Assembly: GCA_024276935.1 (NCBI GenBank)
Contig: JAJRWH010000061.1
Span: forward strand, 1 to 35,445
Direction: 5' to 3'
Length of the DNA stretch: 35,445 nucleotides
Source of the DNA: Deltaproteobacteria bacterium
GTDB taxonomy: Bacteria > Desulfobacterota > Desulfuromonadia > Desulfuromonadales > Geopsychrobacteraceae
Shown here: positions 1-8,591 of the stretch, piece by piece
Position numbering within the stretch: position 1 is the stretch's first letter
Layout of the letters: the number at the start of each line of letters is the position of its first letter
Translations under genes and position numbers: made by a program
Notes under the pieces: generated by a model
What the model was told of the DNA's origin: nothing
Databases searched by the model: none
What the model saw: the letters and a program-made list of their open reading frames with translations, nothing else

Positions 1-1
1 C

Positions 2-1438
2 TCTGGTCAGCGAGTCTGGGAAGCTCTGGTCTGGAACCGTGAAAGGCATAGTCAGACTGAGCATGAGCTGATGCTGCTTTATGCCGTCAGTTCACGGATC
101 AATCAGGCCGCCAATGAACTGGAATTTGCTGAAGAAGTTCTGTTCCAAATTCACAATATGATGGATGTCGATGGCAGCTGTCTGCTGACCCTGCAACATG
201 GTCAACTTGACCTGACCGCATCACGTGGTTTAGCTCCAGCCAGTCTTGAGTTGATTCGGAGTCTCCCTCCCCTGAAGGTCGATCTCTATCAGCCGATTGA
301 CAGTCAGGATTCTCCTCAGGTGATGCCCGCAGGGTCAATGGCATTGTTTCACCAGGTCTGCCAGACCAGTGGTTATACCCCCTGGCTGATTGTCCCCGTT
401 CGGACGGCAGTCCAGCTCTATGGAATCCTCGGTGTCACCAGGAGCTCGTCAGGACCTTTCAGCGAGCGTGAGCGCCACCTGTTGCTGGCTCTGGGCAGAA
501 ACCTTGCCAGTGCCAGTGAGCAGGGTCGCTTGTTCAGGCGGATAAAAGAGCGCAATCGTAACCTGGCACGTTCACGGCGTGAATTACGTGACAGCCTGGA
601 TCGGCTGGGACGGGCTCATCGTGAGTTGCAGCATCTCGATGAAATGAAAAAAAGCTTTGTGTCGTTGGCATCACATGAACTTCAAACCCCACTGACGACA
701 ATCATTGGCAATGCCGAATTGATGAAAAAATCCCAGAAATATCTTCCCGAGCGAATGCGGAACAGCCTGGATGGTATGCTGGATGGTGTTGACGATTTGC
801 GGGCTCGAATTGAAGCCCTGCTGGCGGCCAACAAGGTTGGGAGTGGTCTGTTTGTGCCACGGTTCAATCGTTGCACGACCCAACAAATTTTTCTGGCCCT
901 TGAGCCTGAGTTTCGCAGTGTTGCCGCAGATCGTTGTTTGATCCTGCGGGGATGTAAAGAAGAAAACTGCCCTGATATTTTGCTTGATATTGAGTTGGTT
1001 AAACAGGCCTTGCGTCTTCAGCTGGATAATGCAATCAGACACACACAGCCCGGAGGAGAGATTCGTCTGGGTTGTGTTGAATGCTCTACGGTTGAATTGT
1101 TGCAGCGGGTGGAACAGTTGCGAATATTCTATCCCGACATTGAGGTTCGGCTGCGTCGTTTTAAAGACTATGTCCTGATGACGGTTGAAGATGACGGAGA
1201 GGGGATCAGCGATGAAGAAAAAGTAAAGATATTTACGCCATTTTACGGCGGGCAGCTGGCATTGCACCACTCATCGCGCGGGTTCAACCATACCGGCAAA
1301 GGTTTTGGTATCGGCTTGTCGTTGGCCCGAAGAATTATCGAGGCTCACAGCGGGCTGATGTGGGTCGAAGATCGCCCGGGTGGTGGCAGCCGTTTTTGTC
1401 AACTGTTGCCGTTACTGAATGAAGAAGGCGAAACCTAA
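2..1438 (+). CDS. Sensor histidine kinase with GAF domain, 5' end cut by the window edge
   Basis: The reading frame is open from base 2 with no stop before the first ATG at 71, so the true start lies outside the window. Counting from that ATG, a GAF-like sensory domain covers about residues 8-150. A charged coiled coil (150-195) joins it to a HisKA domain, with the phospho-accepting His at about 202 in SHELQTPL. The ATPase domain shows the N-box Asn at about 320, G1 DDGEGIS (374-380) and G2 GKGFGIGLS (409-417). No membrane segment is visible, so the seen part is cytoplasmic. Between N-box and G1 there is an extra stretch of about 35 residues rich in Arg and Leu. No partner regulator lies next to it here. 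The signal is unknown. It converges on the next gene with a 4-base overlap. Confidence 0.9.
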   Translation, partial: SGQRVWEALVWNRERHSQTEHELMLLYAVSSRINQAANELEFAEEVLFQIHNMMDVDGSCLLTLQHGQLDLTASRGLAPASLELIRSLPPLKVDLYQPIDSQDSPQVMPAGSMALFHQVCQTSGYTPWLIVPVRTAVQLYGILGVTRSSSGPFSERERHLLLALGRNLASASEQGRLFRRIKERNRNLARSRRELRDSLDRLGRAHRELQHLDEMKKSFVSLASHELQTPLTTIIGNAELMKKSQKYLPERMRNSLDGMLDGVDDLRARIEALLAANKVGSGLFVPRFNRCTTQQIFLALEPEFRSVAADRCLILRGCKEENCPDILLDIELVKQALRLQLDNAIRHTQPGGEIRLGCVECSTVELLQRVEQLRIFYPDIEVRLRRFKDYVLMTVEDDGEGISDEEKVKIFTPFYGGQLALHHSSRGFNHTGKGFGIGLSLARRIIEAHSGLMWVEDRPGGGSRFCQLLPLLNEEGET

Positions 1439-1770
1439 CGTAGACCGGTGCCGCAGCGGGGGCAGGTCAATACTACGTTGGTTGAAATTCGGTCACCGCA
1501 GGTTGGACAGTTGAACCAGTGGCGGCAGGCACGACACTGCTGCTCTGAAAGCCCCTGTTTCTTTTTGCACTTGGGACAGCGGCGGTACATTTTACGTTGG
1601 CTCAGATAGTCAGCAAAGAACAGACCGCAGCGAGGACAATCTTCAGTGCCAGGCTTGGTAATCGTTGCTTCACAGCCGGGAATAGGACATTTGAAAACCC
1701 TTTTGCAATGTGAACACCAATACTCTCCTTTGAGTTCCGCCTTGCAATCTGGACATGATTTGCCTGCCAT
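1435..1770 (-). CDS. Small multi-zinc-ribbon protein
   Basis: This 111-residue protein has eight cysteine pairs (CPDC, CSHC, a CX4C, CPRC, CPKC, CRAC, CPTC, CPRC), enough for four zinc ribbons in tandem. There is no signal peptide, membrane segment or other domain. Arg and Lys are frequent between the knuckles, which would suit nucleic-acid or protein binding, but no function can be read from sequence alone. The gene overlaps the end of the histidine kinase gene tail to tail by 4 bases. The Cys pattern makes the reading frame convincing; the function is unknown. Confidence 0.75.
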   Translation of the reverse strand: MAGKSCPDCKAELKGEYWCSHCKRVFKCPIPGCEATITKPGTEDCPRCGLFFADYLSQRKMYRRCPKCKKKQGLSEQQCRACRHWFNCPTCGDRISTNVVLTCPRCGTGLR

Positions 1771-1894
1771 CGACCGCTCCTTGTCTGCCCCTATCTTTCA
1801 CTCCAGCGCATCATCATAGTCGATTTTTAGTGAAAATCAAAGGGGGCTTGCGGGCTTGGTGGCTCAGGTTGAGGGACTGTTTTGAGCCAGCGAC

Positions 1895-1923
1895 AAAAAA
1901 GACCGGCCTGATACAGGCCGGTC
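1895..1923 (-). terminator. Intrinsic terminator after the PEGA lipoprotein gene
   Basis: A perfect 10-bp stem (GACCGGCCTG / CAGGCCGGTC) with a 3-base loop is followed, on the minus strand, by six T residues. It lies 24 bases past the stop codon of the lipoprotein gene. It is a textbook rho-independent terminator. Confidence 0.9.
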
Positions 1924-1946
1924 CTTTAAAATTGAAAAAAACTTTT

Positions 1947-2345
1947 TTATTTTGCTTCGTCGTTGGTGAGGCTGGCGGTTACCTGTGGCGGAGTCCGTTT
2001 CATGACGAACATATAGCTTTCTTTGAGCTTTTTGGTGAAGAAGGTTCCCAGCCAGAGGGGGCTCCAGATCAGACCGGCAGTCAGCCAGCGCTTGAGAGCA
2101 TGAGAATCTGTCTTGTCCGCCTTGATGGTCATGGCCACAGGTTCAAAGCCCTGGTGTTGCAGAGAAATGGCATGTTGTTCGCCGGATGAGAGGCCGTGGC
2201 TGTAGCTGACCGGTGTCATGCCGATTTCCTGACCGTCAATCATCACCATGGCACCAGGAGGCTCTGACTGGATCAGGGCACGGGTGGGTGCACAGGCGCT
2301 GGTGAAGGCAAGGAGCAGAACAAGGCAGGTCAGTTTTCTTAGCAC
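1947..2345 (-). CDS. PEGA-domain lipoprotein
   Basis: This 132-residue protein starts at GTG with an AAGGA-type ribosome site about 9 bases upstream. It opens with a lipoprotein signal peptide (MLRKLTCLVLLLAFTSAC; lipid-bearing Cys at 18). A PEGA-type repeat follows (about residues 22-75, with SEPPGAMVMIDGQEIGMTPV). These domains are usually found in surface or periplasmic proteins. A hydrophobic patch (about residues 88-104, LTAGLIWSPLWLGTFF) could be a second membrane contact, so the protein may be anchored twice. It is monocistronic, with its own terminator. The specific role is not known. Confidence 0.75.
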   Translation of the reverse strand: MLRKLTCLVLLLAFTSACAPTRALIQSEPPGAMVMIDGQEIGMTPVSYSHGLSSGEQHAISLQHQGFEPVAMTIKADKTDSHALKRWLTAGLIWSPLWLGTFFTKKLKESYMFVMKRTPPQVTASLTNDEAK

Positions 2346-2458
2346 AGGGCATCCTTTCGCCGGGAACTGGTACGATTCACTGTTTCAGACGTTGCAAAGC
2401 CTGTTCCTAAAAATGGCCCGATATGAAATTGGATGATTATTCTTGCCAGATTTCCCAG

Positions 2459-2480
2459 ACTCCCTGAATCATCAGGGAGT
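2459..2480. repeat. Short perfect inverted repeat between lipoprotein gene and uvrA
   Basis: ACTCCCTGA and TCAGGGAGT form a 9-bp stem around a 4-base loop. Neither strand has a T-run beside it, so it is a weak candidate for a terminator. It could also be an operator or a transcript-stabilising hairpin behind uvrA. Confidence 0.4.
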
Positions 2481-2622
2481 TGCAGGTCATGCATCATTAT
2501 AATGAGCGAATCTCTCCTGAAATGTCGGGTTTACGAGAATGACAATAATTGTCGCAAGGCAGGTAGAAGCTGCACATTGGCGCAATATCTGTGGCGATAT
2601 CGCTACGCCATTTGCCGACTGA

Positions 2623-5439
2623 TCACAGGTCGGGAAAGTAGCGTTTGAGAAACTGTCCGGTGTGGGATTGCGTGCAGAGTATGATCTTTTCCGGGGGGCC
2701 TGTCACCAGAATCTGTCCTCCCCCCCGGCCTCCTTCCGGACCCAGATCGATGACATGATCAGCCGTTTTGATCACATCAAGATTATGCTCAATAACCACG
2801 ACAGTATTGCCACCGTCAACCAGACGGTTGAGAACTTCAAGCAGTTTGTGGATATCGGCAAAATGGAGACCGGTCGTTGGCTCATCAAGAATGTAGATAG
2901 TTCGTCCTGTGGCCCGTTTGCCCAGTTCGCGAGCCAGTTTGACCCGTTGTGCCTCACCGCCGGAGAGAGTAGTGGCACTTTGTCCCAGTTTGATATAGCC
3001 CAGTCCGACATCACGCAAAGTTTCAAGTTTGTTACTGATGCGGGGCAGATTTTCCATAAAACTGCTGGCCTGATTGACAGTCATGTCGAGCAGATCGGCA
3101 ATGCTTTTTCCCTTGTACTTGACTTCAAGGGTTTCGCGATTGTAGCGGGCTCCGCGGCAGACTTCGCACTCAACATAAACATCGGGCAGAAAATGCATTT
3201 CTATGCGAATAATTCCATCACCACGGCAGGCTTCACAACGCCCCCCTTTGACATTAAACGAGAAACGTCCCGGTTTATAGCCGCGGATTTTTGCTTCGGG
3301 CAGGCGGGCGTAAAGCTCACGGATGTCAGTAAAAACACCGGTATAAGTTGCCGGGTTCGAACGCGGAGTCCGGCCAATCGGAGATTGATCGATATCGATA
3401 ACCTTGTCGAGTTGTTCAAGCCCGAGAATCTGTTTGACCGGTCCGGCTTTTTCACGGTTGCGATGCAGCTTCTGGGCGAGGCTTTTATACAGGGTTTCAA
3501 TGACCAGAGAGGATTTTCCTGAACCGGACACCCCGGTGACGCACGTCAGAACACCCAGAGGAATTTCAACATCGACCTCTTGCAGGTTGTTGGCACTGGC
3601 TCCCTGGAGAACAATTTTTCGTGAACTGGTTCGTCTGCTGGCGGGGATTTCAATTTCAAGTGTGCCCGAGAGGTACTGCCCGGTGAGTGATTCCTGACAC
3701 TCGACCACCGTCTGTGGCCGCCCGGCAACGACAACCTCACCACCGTGGACACCGGCTGCGGGGCCCATATCGATCAGGTGGTCAGCTGCGAGCATAGTTT
3801 CTTCGTCATGCTCAACGACCAGTACCGTATTGCCCAGGTCGCGCAGGTTTTTCAGAGTTTCGAGCAAGCGTTTATTATCACGCTGATGCAGGCCGATGGA
3901 GGGTTCATCGAGAATGTACAGCACTCCCATCAGGGATGAACCAATCTGGGTGGCCAGCCGGATCCGTTGGCCCTCGCCACCCGACAGGGTGCCGGAGGCC
4001 CGATCCAGCGACAGGTAGTCGAGTCCGACATGACTTAAAAATCCCAGTCGTTCACGAATTTCCTTCAAAACCCGTTCGGCAATTTCAGCCTGTTTGGTCG
4101 GAAGCTCAAGGTCCTGAAAAAAGGAACGAGCTTCTGAAATTGCCATGGCACAGACCTGTTGAATATTCTTTTGGGCAATTTTTACGTAGAGGGATTCGGG
4201 TCGCAGTCTCGCCCCTTCGCAGCTGGAACAGGGAACAACGCTCATATATTTTTCGAGATTCTCCCGGACTGCGTCTGAATCTGTTTCACGATAGCGGCGT
4301 TCCAGGTTTGGCAAGATTCCTTCAAAAGGTTTCTCGTAGTAATGACGGCGTTCGCCCTGGTCAAAAAAGAATCTAATTTTTTCCTGCCCCGAGCCTTGCA
4401 GAAGGATTGTGCGAACCTTCTTCGGCAATTTGGAAAAAGGGGTTCGCATACTGAACGCATAGTGTTCGGCCAGAGCTTCGAGCATGGCCTGATAGTAGTA
4501 CCCGGTGCGACTGTCCCAGGGGAGAATGGCTCCATCGCGCAGCGAAAGATCAGGGTCCGGAATCACCTGCTCGATGTCAAAGTAGTTCCGGGTGCCCAAC
4601 CCGCTGCAATCAGGACAGGCTCCGTGTGGATTGTTGAACGAAAACATCCGGGGAGTGATTTCGGGATAGGAAAGCCCACAATCAATACAGGCATGTTTGG
4701 CGGAATAGTGTTGGCCTTCACCATCCGGTTCCTGAATCCTGACCAGTCCGTCAGCCAACTTGAGAGCTGTTTCGATCGAATCAGCAAGGCGACTCTCAAT
4801 GCCCGGCTTGATGACCAGTCGGTCGATTACGACTTCAATGCTGTGTTTCCGTTGTTTGTCGAGAACAATTTCTTCTCCCAGTTCGTGCATCTCGCCATCA
4901 ATTCGTACCCGGACAAATCCATCCGCCTGGAGCTGCAACAGCTCTTTGCGGTATTCCCCTTTGCGTTCACGAATCACCGGCGCCATAACCATGATGCGGG
5001 TCTTCTCGGGGGCAAGCATGACCTGATCGACGATTTGCTGAACAGTTTGAGAGCTGATCTCCTGGCCACAGCGATGACAGTGAATTTGCCCGGCCCGGGC
5101 AAAAAGCAAGCGCAGGTAATCGTGAATTTCAGTAACGGTTCCGACGGTTGAGCGGGGATTGCGCGAAGTGGTTTTTTGTTCAATGGAGATGGCCGGGGAC
5201 AAACCGTCGATCTGATCGACATCCGGTTTTTCCATCTGCTCAAGAAATTGTCGTGCATAAGCCGACAGGCTTTCAACGTAACGGCGCTGTCCTTCGGCGT
5301 AAATGGTGTCGAAAGCCAGAGTACTTTTGCCCGATCCGGAGACCCCGGTAATGACCACAAGTTGATCGCGCGGGATATCAATATCAATATTTTTCAGATT
5401 ATGTTCGCGGGCACCACGAATTCGGATTTCTTCAATCAT
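2623..5439 (-). CDS. uvrA: UvrABC excinuclease subunit A
   Basis: UvrA is the damage-recognition ATPase of nucleotide excision repair; it acts as a dimer with UvrB. The 938-residue protein is full length. Both ABC modules are intact: Walker [10 protein letters not shown] at about 32-40 and a second GVSGSGKSS, with signatures LSGGEGQR and LSGGEAQR. Zinc-binding Cys pairs are present (CHRCG, CIDCG with CPDCSG, and CEACRGDG with CEVCRG). The frame stays open 57 codons further upstream, but [16 protein letters not shown] is the conserved N-terminus, so the ATG at 5439 was chosen. That start lies inside the end of pdxA (8-base overlap), so the two are probably translationally coupled. Confidence 0.97.
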   Translation of the reverse strand: MIEEIRIRGAREHNLKNIDIDIPRDQLVVITGVSGSGKSTLAFDTIYAEGQRRYVESLSAYARQFLEQMEKPDVDQIDGLSPAISIEQKTTSRNPRSTVGTVTEIHDYLRLLFARAGQIHCHRCGQEISSQTVQQIVDQVMLAPEKTRIMVMAPVIRERKGEYRKELLQLQADGFVRVRIDGEMHELGEEIVLDKQRKHSIEVVIDRLVIKPGIESRLADSIETALKLADGLVRIQEPDGEGQHYSAKHACIDCGLSYPEITPRMFSFNNPHGACPDCSGLGTRNYFDIEQVIPDPDLSLRDGAILPWDSRTGYYYQAMLEALAEHYAFSMRTPFSKLPKKVRTILLQGSGQEKIRFFFDQGERRHYYEKPFEGILPNLERRYRETDSDAVRENLEKYMSVVPCSSCEGARLRPESLYVKIAQKNIQQVCAMAISEARSFFQDLELPTKQAEIAERVLKEIRERLGFLSHVGLDYLSLDRASGTLSGGEGQRIRLATQIGSSLMGVLYILDEPSIGLHQRDNKRLLETLKNLRDLGNTVLVVEHDEETMLAADHLIDMGPAAGVHGGEVVVAGRPQTVVECQESLTGQYLSGTLEIEIPASRRTSSRKIVLQGASANNLQEVDVEIPLGVLTCVTGVSGSGKSSLVIETLYKSLAQKLHRNREKAGPVKQILGLEQLDKVIDIDQSPIGRTPRSNPATYTGVFTDIRELYARLPEAKIRGYKPGRFSFNVKGGRCEACRGDGIIRIEMHFLPDVYVECEVCRGARYNRETLEVKYKGKSIADLLDMTVNQASSFMENLPRISNKLETLRDVGLGYIKLGQSATTLSGGEAQRVKLARELGKRATGRTIYILDEPTTGLHFADIHKLLEVLNRLVDGGNTVVVIEHNLDVIKTADHVIDLGPEGGRGGGQILVTGPPEKIILCTQSHTGQFLKRYFPDL

Positions 5440-6445
5440 GAGAACTTTTGACCTTCTGGGTGTGGTGGGCCATCTGATCTGCCATCTGGATCGCGGCATG
5501 CAAGCTGGCCGTATTGGCTCGATCCGTGCCGACCAGATCATAGGCCGTTCCATGATCGACACTGGTTCTGACAATGGGCAGGCCAAGGGTAATATTGACT
5601 GCGTCATCAAAGTGCAGAAGTTTCAGCGGAATCAACCCCTGATCATGATACATGCAAACGACTGCATCATAGTCACCACGGGTTGCGAAGTAGAAGAGCG
5701 TATCGGCACTGTGCGGGCCGCTGGCCGAAATTCCTTGTGTTTGAGCCTGGTCAATAGCAGGTTGGATCAGGCGTTTTTCTTCATCACCAAAGAGTCCCTG
5801 TTCTCCGGCATGGGGGTTCAGCGACAAAACCGCGATGCGTGGATTGGGTAATTTGAACTGGGTCCGCAGCCCCTGAGCGGTGATGCGGATTGTCTCAAGT
5901 ATTTTTGCGGTCGTGAGTTGGCCTGACACTGAACTCAAGGGTAGATGGGTTGTGACCAGAGCGACCTTGAGACGGCGCCCGGCCAGCATCATGGTGACCT
6001 GATCAGTTTGGCAACGTTCGGCAAGCAATTCGGTGTGTCCCGGGAAATGACAGCCTGCAGCATTGATTGCCGCCTTGTTGATGGGACAGGTCACCATGGC
6101 GGCAGCACGGCCTGTCAGGCATTCGGTGATGGCCCATTCAATGTAGTCGATCATTGCCTGGCCGCAGCGGGTATCAGGCTGGCCGCAAATAAGCTGGTTC
6201 GGATCAAGTTGCGACAGCGGCTGCAGCTCCAGTTCGGTTTGCGCGAACTTCAGGATTATTCGATCGTTGGTGCCAGCAATCAGTTGTGGTGCAAAATGCA
6301 GACGCTCTGCAGCCTGAACAAGAACTTGCGGGTCACCGGCAACCAGAAGAGGCCTTGAAGGTACCGGGTTTGTCGCCAGGGTGCGCAGGATCAACTCTGG
6401 TCCAATGCCGGTTGGATCTCCCATGGTTATGACAAGTGGTTGCAT
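5432..6445 (-). CDS. pdxA: 4-hydroxythreonine-4-phosphate dehydrogenase
   Basis: PdxA oxidises 4-phosphohydroxy-L-threonine with NAD in the DXP-dependent route to pyridoxal phosphate (vitamin B6). The 337-residue length is normal. Family hallmarks are the N-terminal [18 protein letters not shown], the metal-site histidines in the NPHAGE and MYHDQGL motifs, and the C-terminal [11 protein letters not shown]. The ATG has a GGGAG ribosome site about 9 bases upstream. It is first in a two-gene unit with uvrA, an odd metabolic/repair pairing. A promoter candidate lies at 6480-6509. Confidence 0.96.
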   Translation of the reverse strand: MQPLVITMGDPTGIGPELILRTLATNPVPSRPLLVAGDPQVLVQAAERLHFAPQLIAGTNDRIILKFAQTELELQPLSQLDPNQLICGQPDTRCGQAMIDYIEWAITECLTGRAAAMVTCPINKAAINAAGCHFPGHTELLAERCQTDQVTMMLAGRRLKVALVTTHLPLSSVSGQLTTAKILETIRITAQGLRTQFKLPNPRIAVLSLNPHAGEQGLFGDEEKRLIQPAIDQAQTQGISASGPHSADTLFYFATRGDYDAVVCMYHDQGLIPLKLLHFDDAVNITLGLPIVRTSVDHGTAYDLVGTDRANTASLHAAIQMADQMAHHTQKVKSSHD

Positions 6446-6479
6446 CGTGAATCTCCCGTTTCATTGCGGTGAATCCACC

Positions 6480-6509
6480 AGTATATCTGATCCAGGTGGT
6501 GAACGACAA
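6480..6509 (-). promoter_or_regulatory. Candidate sigma-70 promoter of pdxA-uvrA
   Basis: On the minus strand TTGTCG and TATACT are 18 bases apart, with the -10 box 34 bases upstream of the pdxA ATG. The -35 box matches consensus in 4 of 6 positions and the -10 box in 5 of 6. No upstream binding site was recognised. Confidence 0.45.
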
Positions 6510-6538
6510 TACAGGGAATGGACATTATTTTGTTGTGT

Positions 6539-6582
6539 TGAACCTGAAAACGGTCGGGAGAACCCGACCGTTTTCAGGAAAA
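6539..6582. terminator. Bidirectional-looking terminator hairpin
   Basis: A perfect 16-bp stem (CCTGAAAACGGTCGGG, 6543-6558, with its complement at 6563-6578) surrounds a 4-base loop. Its inner part is the classic form A4-CGGTCGGG-loop-CCCGACCG-T4 on both strands. It sits 45 bases after the stop of the SurA-like gene and in front of pdxA, so it should end the mfd operon transcript. Confidence 0.75.
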
Positions 6583-6622
6583 TGACTTAGAATGAGAAGG
6601 TAAAATTAACCGAGTGAGACCC

Positions 6623-7564
6623 TTAGATTCGAATGTCGATAACCGCGTCTTTGCGTAATCCTTTTTTCCATTCGGCAAAGCGTTTTTCACTGTTTTGTTT
6701 AGCGAGAATTTTTTCTATTCGGGTTCTGATTTCATCGCTAAGTTCAGCTTTTGCCGGAGTCCGGCTCACAACCTTGAAAAGATGAATACTGCCAAGTGCT
6801 TCCTGGGGAGAGCTGACCTGACCGGCCTGAAGTCCTGCGATCATCTGGCGCAGTTGCGGATTCATCTCCTGTTCAATCACAACGCCCATGTCACCCCCTT
6901 CGGCAGCGTCTCCCAGTTGCTTGAGAACCTCTGCAAAGGGTTTTCCGGCCAGTAGCAGTTGCCGGGCAATTTGTGCTTTTTGCATCAGAATTTCTTTGGT
7001 TTTGGCGTCAGCTTCTTTGGGAATCGGGTAGCTTATCCGGACCAGATGCAAGGTCGGCAGAGATTTGAATTCATTTTTATGGGCTTCGAAATAGGTCCTG
7101 ATCTGTGCTTTGGTGACTTCTATTTTACTGCGAACTTCACGACTGATCAGCCGGTAGCGCAGAATTTCCTTACGCAGATTCTGCCGGTAGCTGGCAAAGG
7201 ACATCCCCTGAGCTTCCAGGGCCGTTTTCAGCTGGTCTCGGGTCAGCTTGTTCTGCTGTTGAACATCTTCAATGGCGCTATCAATTTCCTGATCACTGAC
7301 CGCCAGACCCAGCTCGTGGATCCGTTGTTCGACCAGCAGATCTTCAATCATGCTGTTGAGAACTTTCAAGCGCAGGGCCTGATGTTCTTCCTTGCTCAAC
7401 CGATTTTTGGCTGTATCGGCGGCCATAATCGTGGCCAGTTTTTTCTCCAGCTGGTAACTGGTAACAGCATCGTTGTTGACCATTGCAACAACGGTGATCA
7501 GTGGTTTGGCCGTTGCCGGGATGGCCCACAACAGCATCAGACTCAGCAGGATGAATCTTTTCAT
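6623..7564 (-). CDS. SurA-like periplasmic peptidyl-prolyl isomerase
   Basis: This 313-residue secreted protein has a signal peptide (residues 1-19, ending ATA-K). A SurA-type N-terminal chaperone region follows (about 22-165: VVAMVNNDAVTSYQLEKK, then a helical bundle). There is a single parvulin domain (about 170-270: LVRISYPIPKE, GGDMGVV, GSIHLFKV). E. coli SurA is longer and has two parvulin domains, so this is the one-domain form. It should escort unfolded outer-membrane proteins across the periplasm. It is the last gene of the mfd operon, 79 bases after the parvulin lipoprotein. Directly after its TAA the frame continues for ten codons with an outer-membrane-like ending (see findings). 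Confidence 0.88.
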   Translation of the reverse strand: MKRFILLSLMLLWAIPATAKPLITVVAMVNNDAVTSYQLEKKLATIMAADTAKNRLSKEEHQALRLKVLNSMIEDLLVEQRIHELGLAVSDQEIDSAIEDVQQQNKLTRDQLKTALEAQGMSFASYRQNLRKEILRYRLISREVRSKIEVTKAQIRTYFEAHKNEFKSLPTLHLVRISYPIPKEADAKTKEILMQKAQIARQLLLAGKPFAEVLKQLGDAAEGGDMGVVIEQEMNPQLRQMIAGLQAGQVSSPQEALGSIHLFKVVSRTPAKAELSDEIRTRIEKILAKQNSEKRFAEWKKGLRKDAVIDIRI

Positions 7565-7643
7565 GAGATATGGTGTCCTTTGTGTCTCTGGTTATAAAAT
7601 CTTTTGCCAAATCTGTTGATTGTTCAGTTTCTGGGCAATGCGG

Positions 7644-8591
7644 CTATTCTGCCTTGTTGAAGTGCAGTTTGTCCAGTTGTTCCCAATCGATCTGGACATT
7701 GGTTTTTTCGCGCAATTCAAACAACCATTGCTGGTAGAGGCGTGTCTCTTCACGAGCCTGTAGTTGCTGGCGGATTTTATCCCGTACTTCGGCCAGGGGC
7801 AAGACTCCGGCTTTCAAGCGTTTTTCAACCAGAAATAAATGGATGCCGTAGGGGCTTTTAACGGGCTGGCTGATGCGGCCGGGAGTGAGAGAAAAGAGAG
7901 CCTTGTCGAACTCCGGGGGAAATTGACCGCGAGTGAAGGTTCCGAGATCGCCGCCATTTTCATGATCTGGAGACAGGGAATATTGTCTGGCCAGTGCGGC
8001 AAAAGATTCTCCCGCCAGGATCCGATTGCGCAATCGGGTTGCTTCCTGTTCGGTCTGGAGCAGGATTTGCCGTGCCTGCAACTGGTCTGGATGACGGTAA
8101 TCTTCGAGGTGTTGCAGGTAGTATTCTTCGATCTGTTGATCGTCGATGGCAATTTTGTCTTTGGTTACGCTGGCAGCCACTTTTTCACTGAGGAGCCTGA
8201 TTCGCAATTGTTGTAACCAGTAGTCAGGATCCTGTCCTGAACTACGCAGGATCTCCTGATATTCTTCCGCAGAGTAGTTGCCGCGCAGATCAATCAGGGC
8301 CTGCTGCATCTCGTCGTCGCTGATTGCAATTCCGCGCTGTTGGGCCTCGTCGAGCAGTAATTCCTGATCAATCAGTTGTGACAGGGCCTGGCGTAACAAC
8401 AGGTTCTGTTGAGATGTCGGCAGTTGGAGCAGTTCGGCGCGCAAGGGCTGAATTTCCTGACGAAATTCATTGAGGCTGATCTGGCGTGTCCCGATTTTTA
8501 TCAGTGGTGTCGGTTCGTTCTGACAGGCGCCGAGAAAAAGAACCGGTGGCAACAGCAGAAAAAAAAGCAATATTTGGTTGAGAACCCTCAT
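7644..8591 (-). CDS. PrsA/PpiC-type parvulin lipoprotein
   Basis: This 315-residue lipoprotein carries a lipobox (FLGAC, lipidated Cys at about 23). A SurA/PrsA-type helical N-domain follows (about 30-165) and then a parvulin domain (about 167-260: QARQILLQTEQEA, GGDLGTFTRGQFPPEFD, PYGIHLFLVEKR). It should be a membrane-anchored foldase in the periplasm. Its ATG overlaps the TGA of mfd by 4 bases (ATGA), so translation is probably coupled. Two tandem parvulins of different anchoring (this lipoprotein and the soluble SurA-like protein) suggest a relay for exported proteins. Confidence 0.88.
   Translation of the reverse strand: MRVLNQILLFFLLLPPVLFLGACQNEPTPLIKIGTRQISLNEFRQEIQPLRAELLQLPTSQQNLLLRQALSQLIDQELLLDEAQQRGIAISDDEMQQALIDLRGNYSAEEYQEILRSSGQDPDYWLQQLRIRLLSEKVAASVTKDKIAIDDQQIEEYYLQHLEDYRHPDQLQARQILLQTEQEATRLRNRILAGESFAALARQYSLSPDHENGGDLGTFTRGQFPPEFDKALFSLTPGRISQPVKSPYGIHLFLVEKRLKAGVLPLAEVRDKIRQQLQAREETRLYQQWLFELREKTNVQIDWEQLDKLHFNKAE

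Noticed and set aside
671..1270. 199-codon minus-strand frame inside the first histidine kinase
   Set aside because: Antisense shadow of a clearly real kinase domain.
2433..2648. 71-codon open frame between lipoprotein gene and uvrA
   Set aside because: No ribosome site, no recognisable protein features, and it runs into the uvrA end on the opposite strand.
2662..3522. Long plus-strand frame of 286 codons inside uvrA
   Set aside because: It is the antisense shadow of uvrA codons; the composition mirrors the real protein and no start signal is present.
5440..5610. 57-codon upstream extension of uvrA
   Set aside because: It runs through pdxA in another frame and does not resemble UvrA; the conserved N-terminus starts at 5439.
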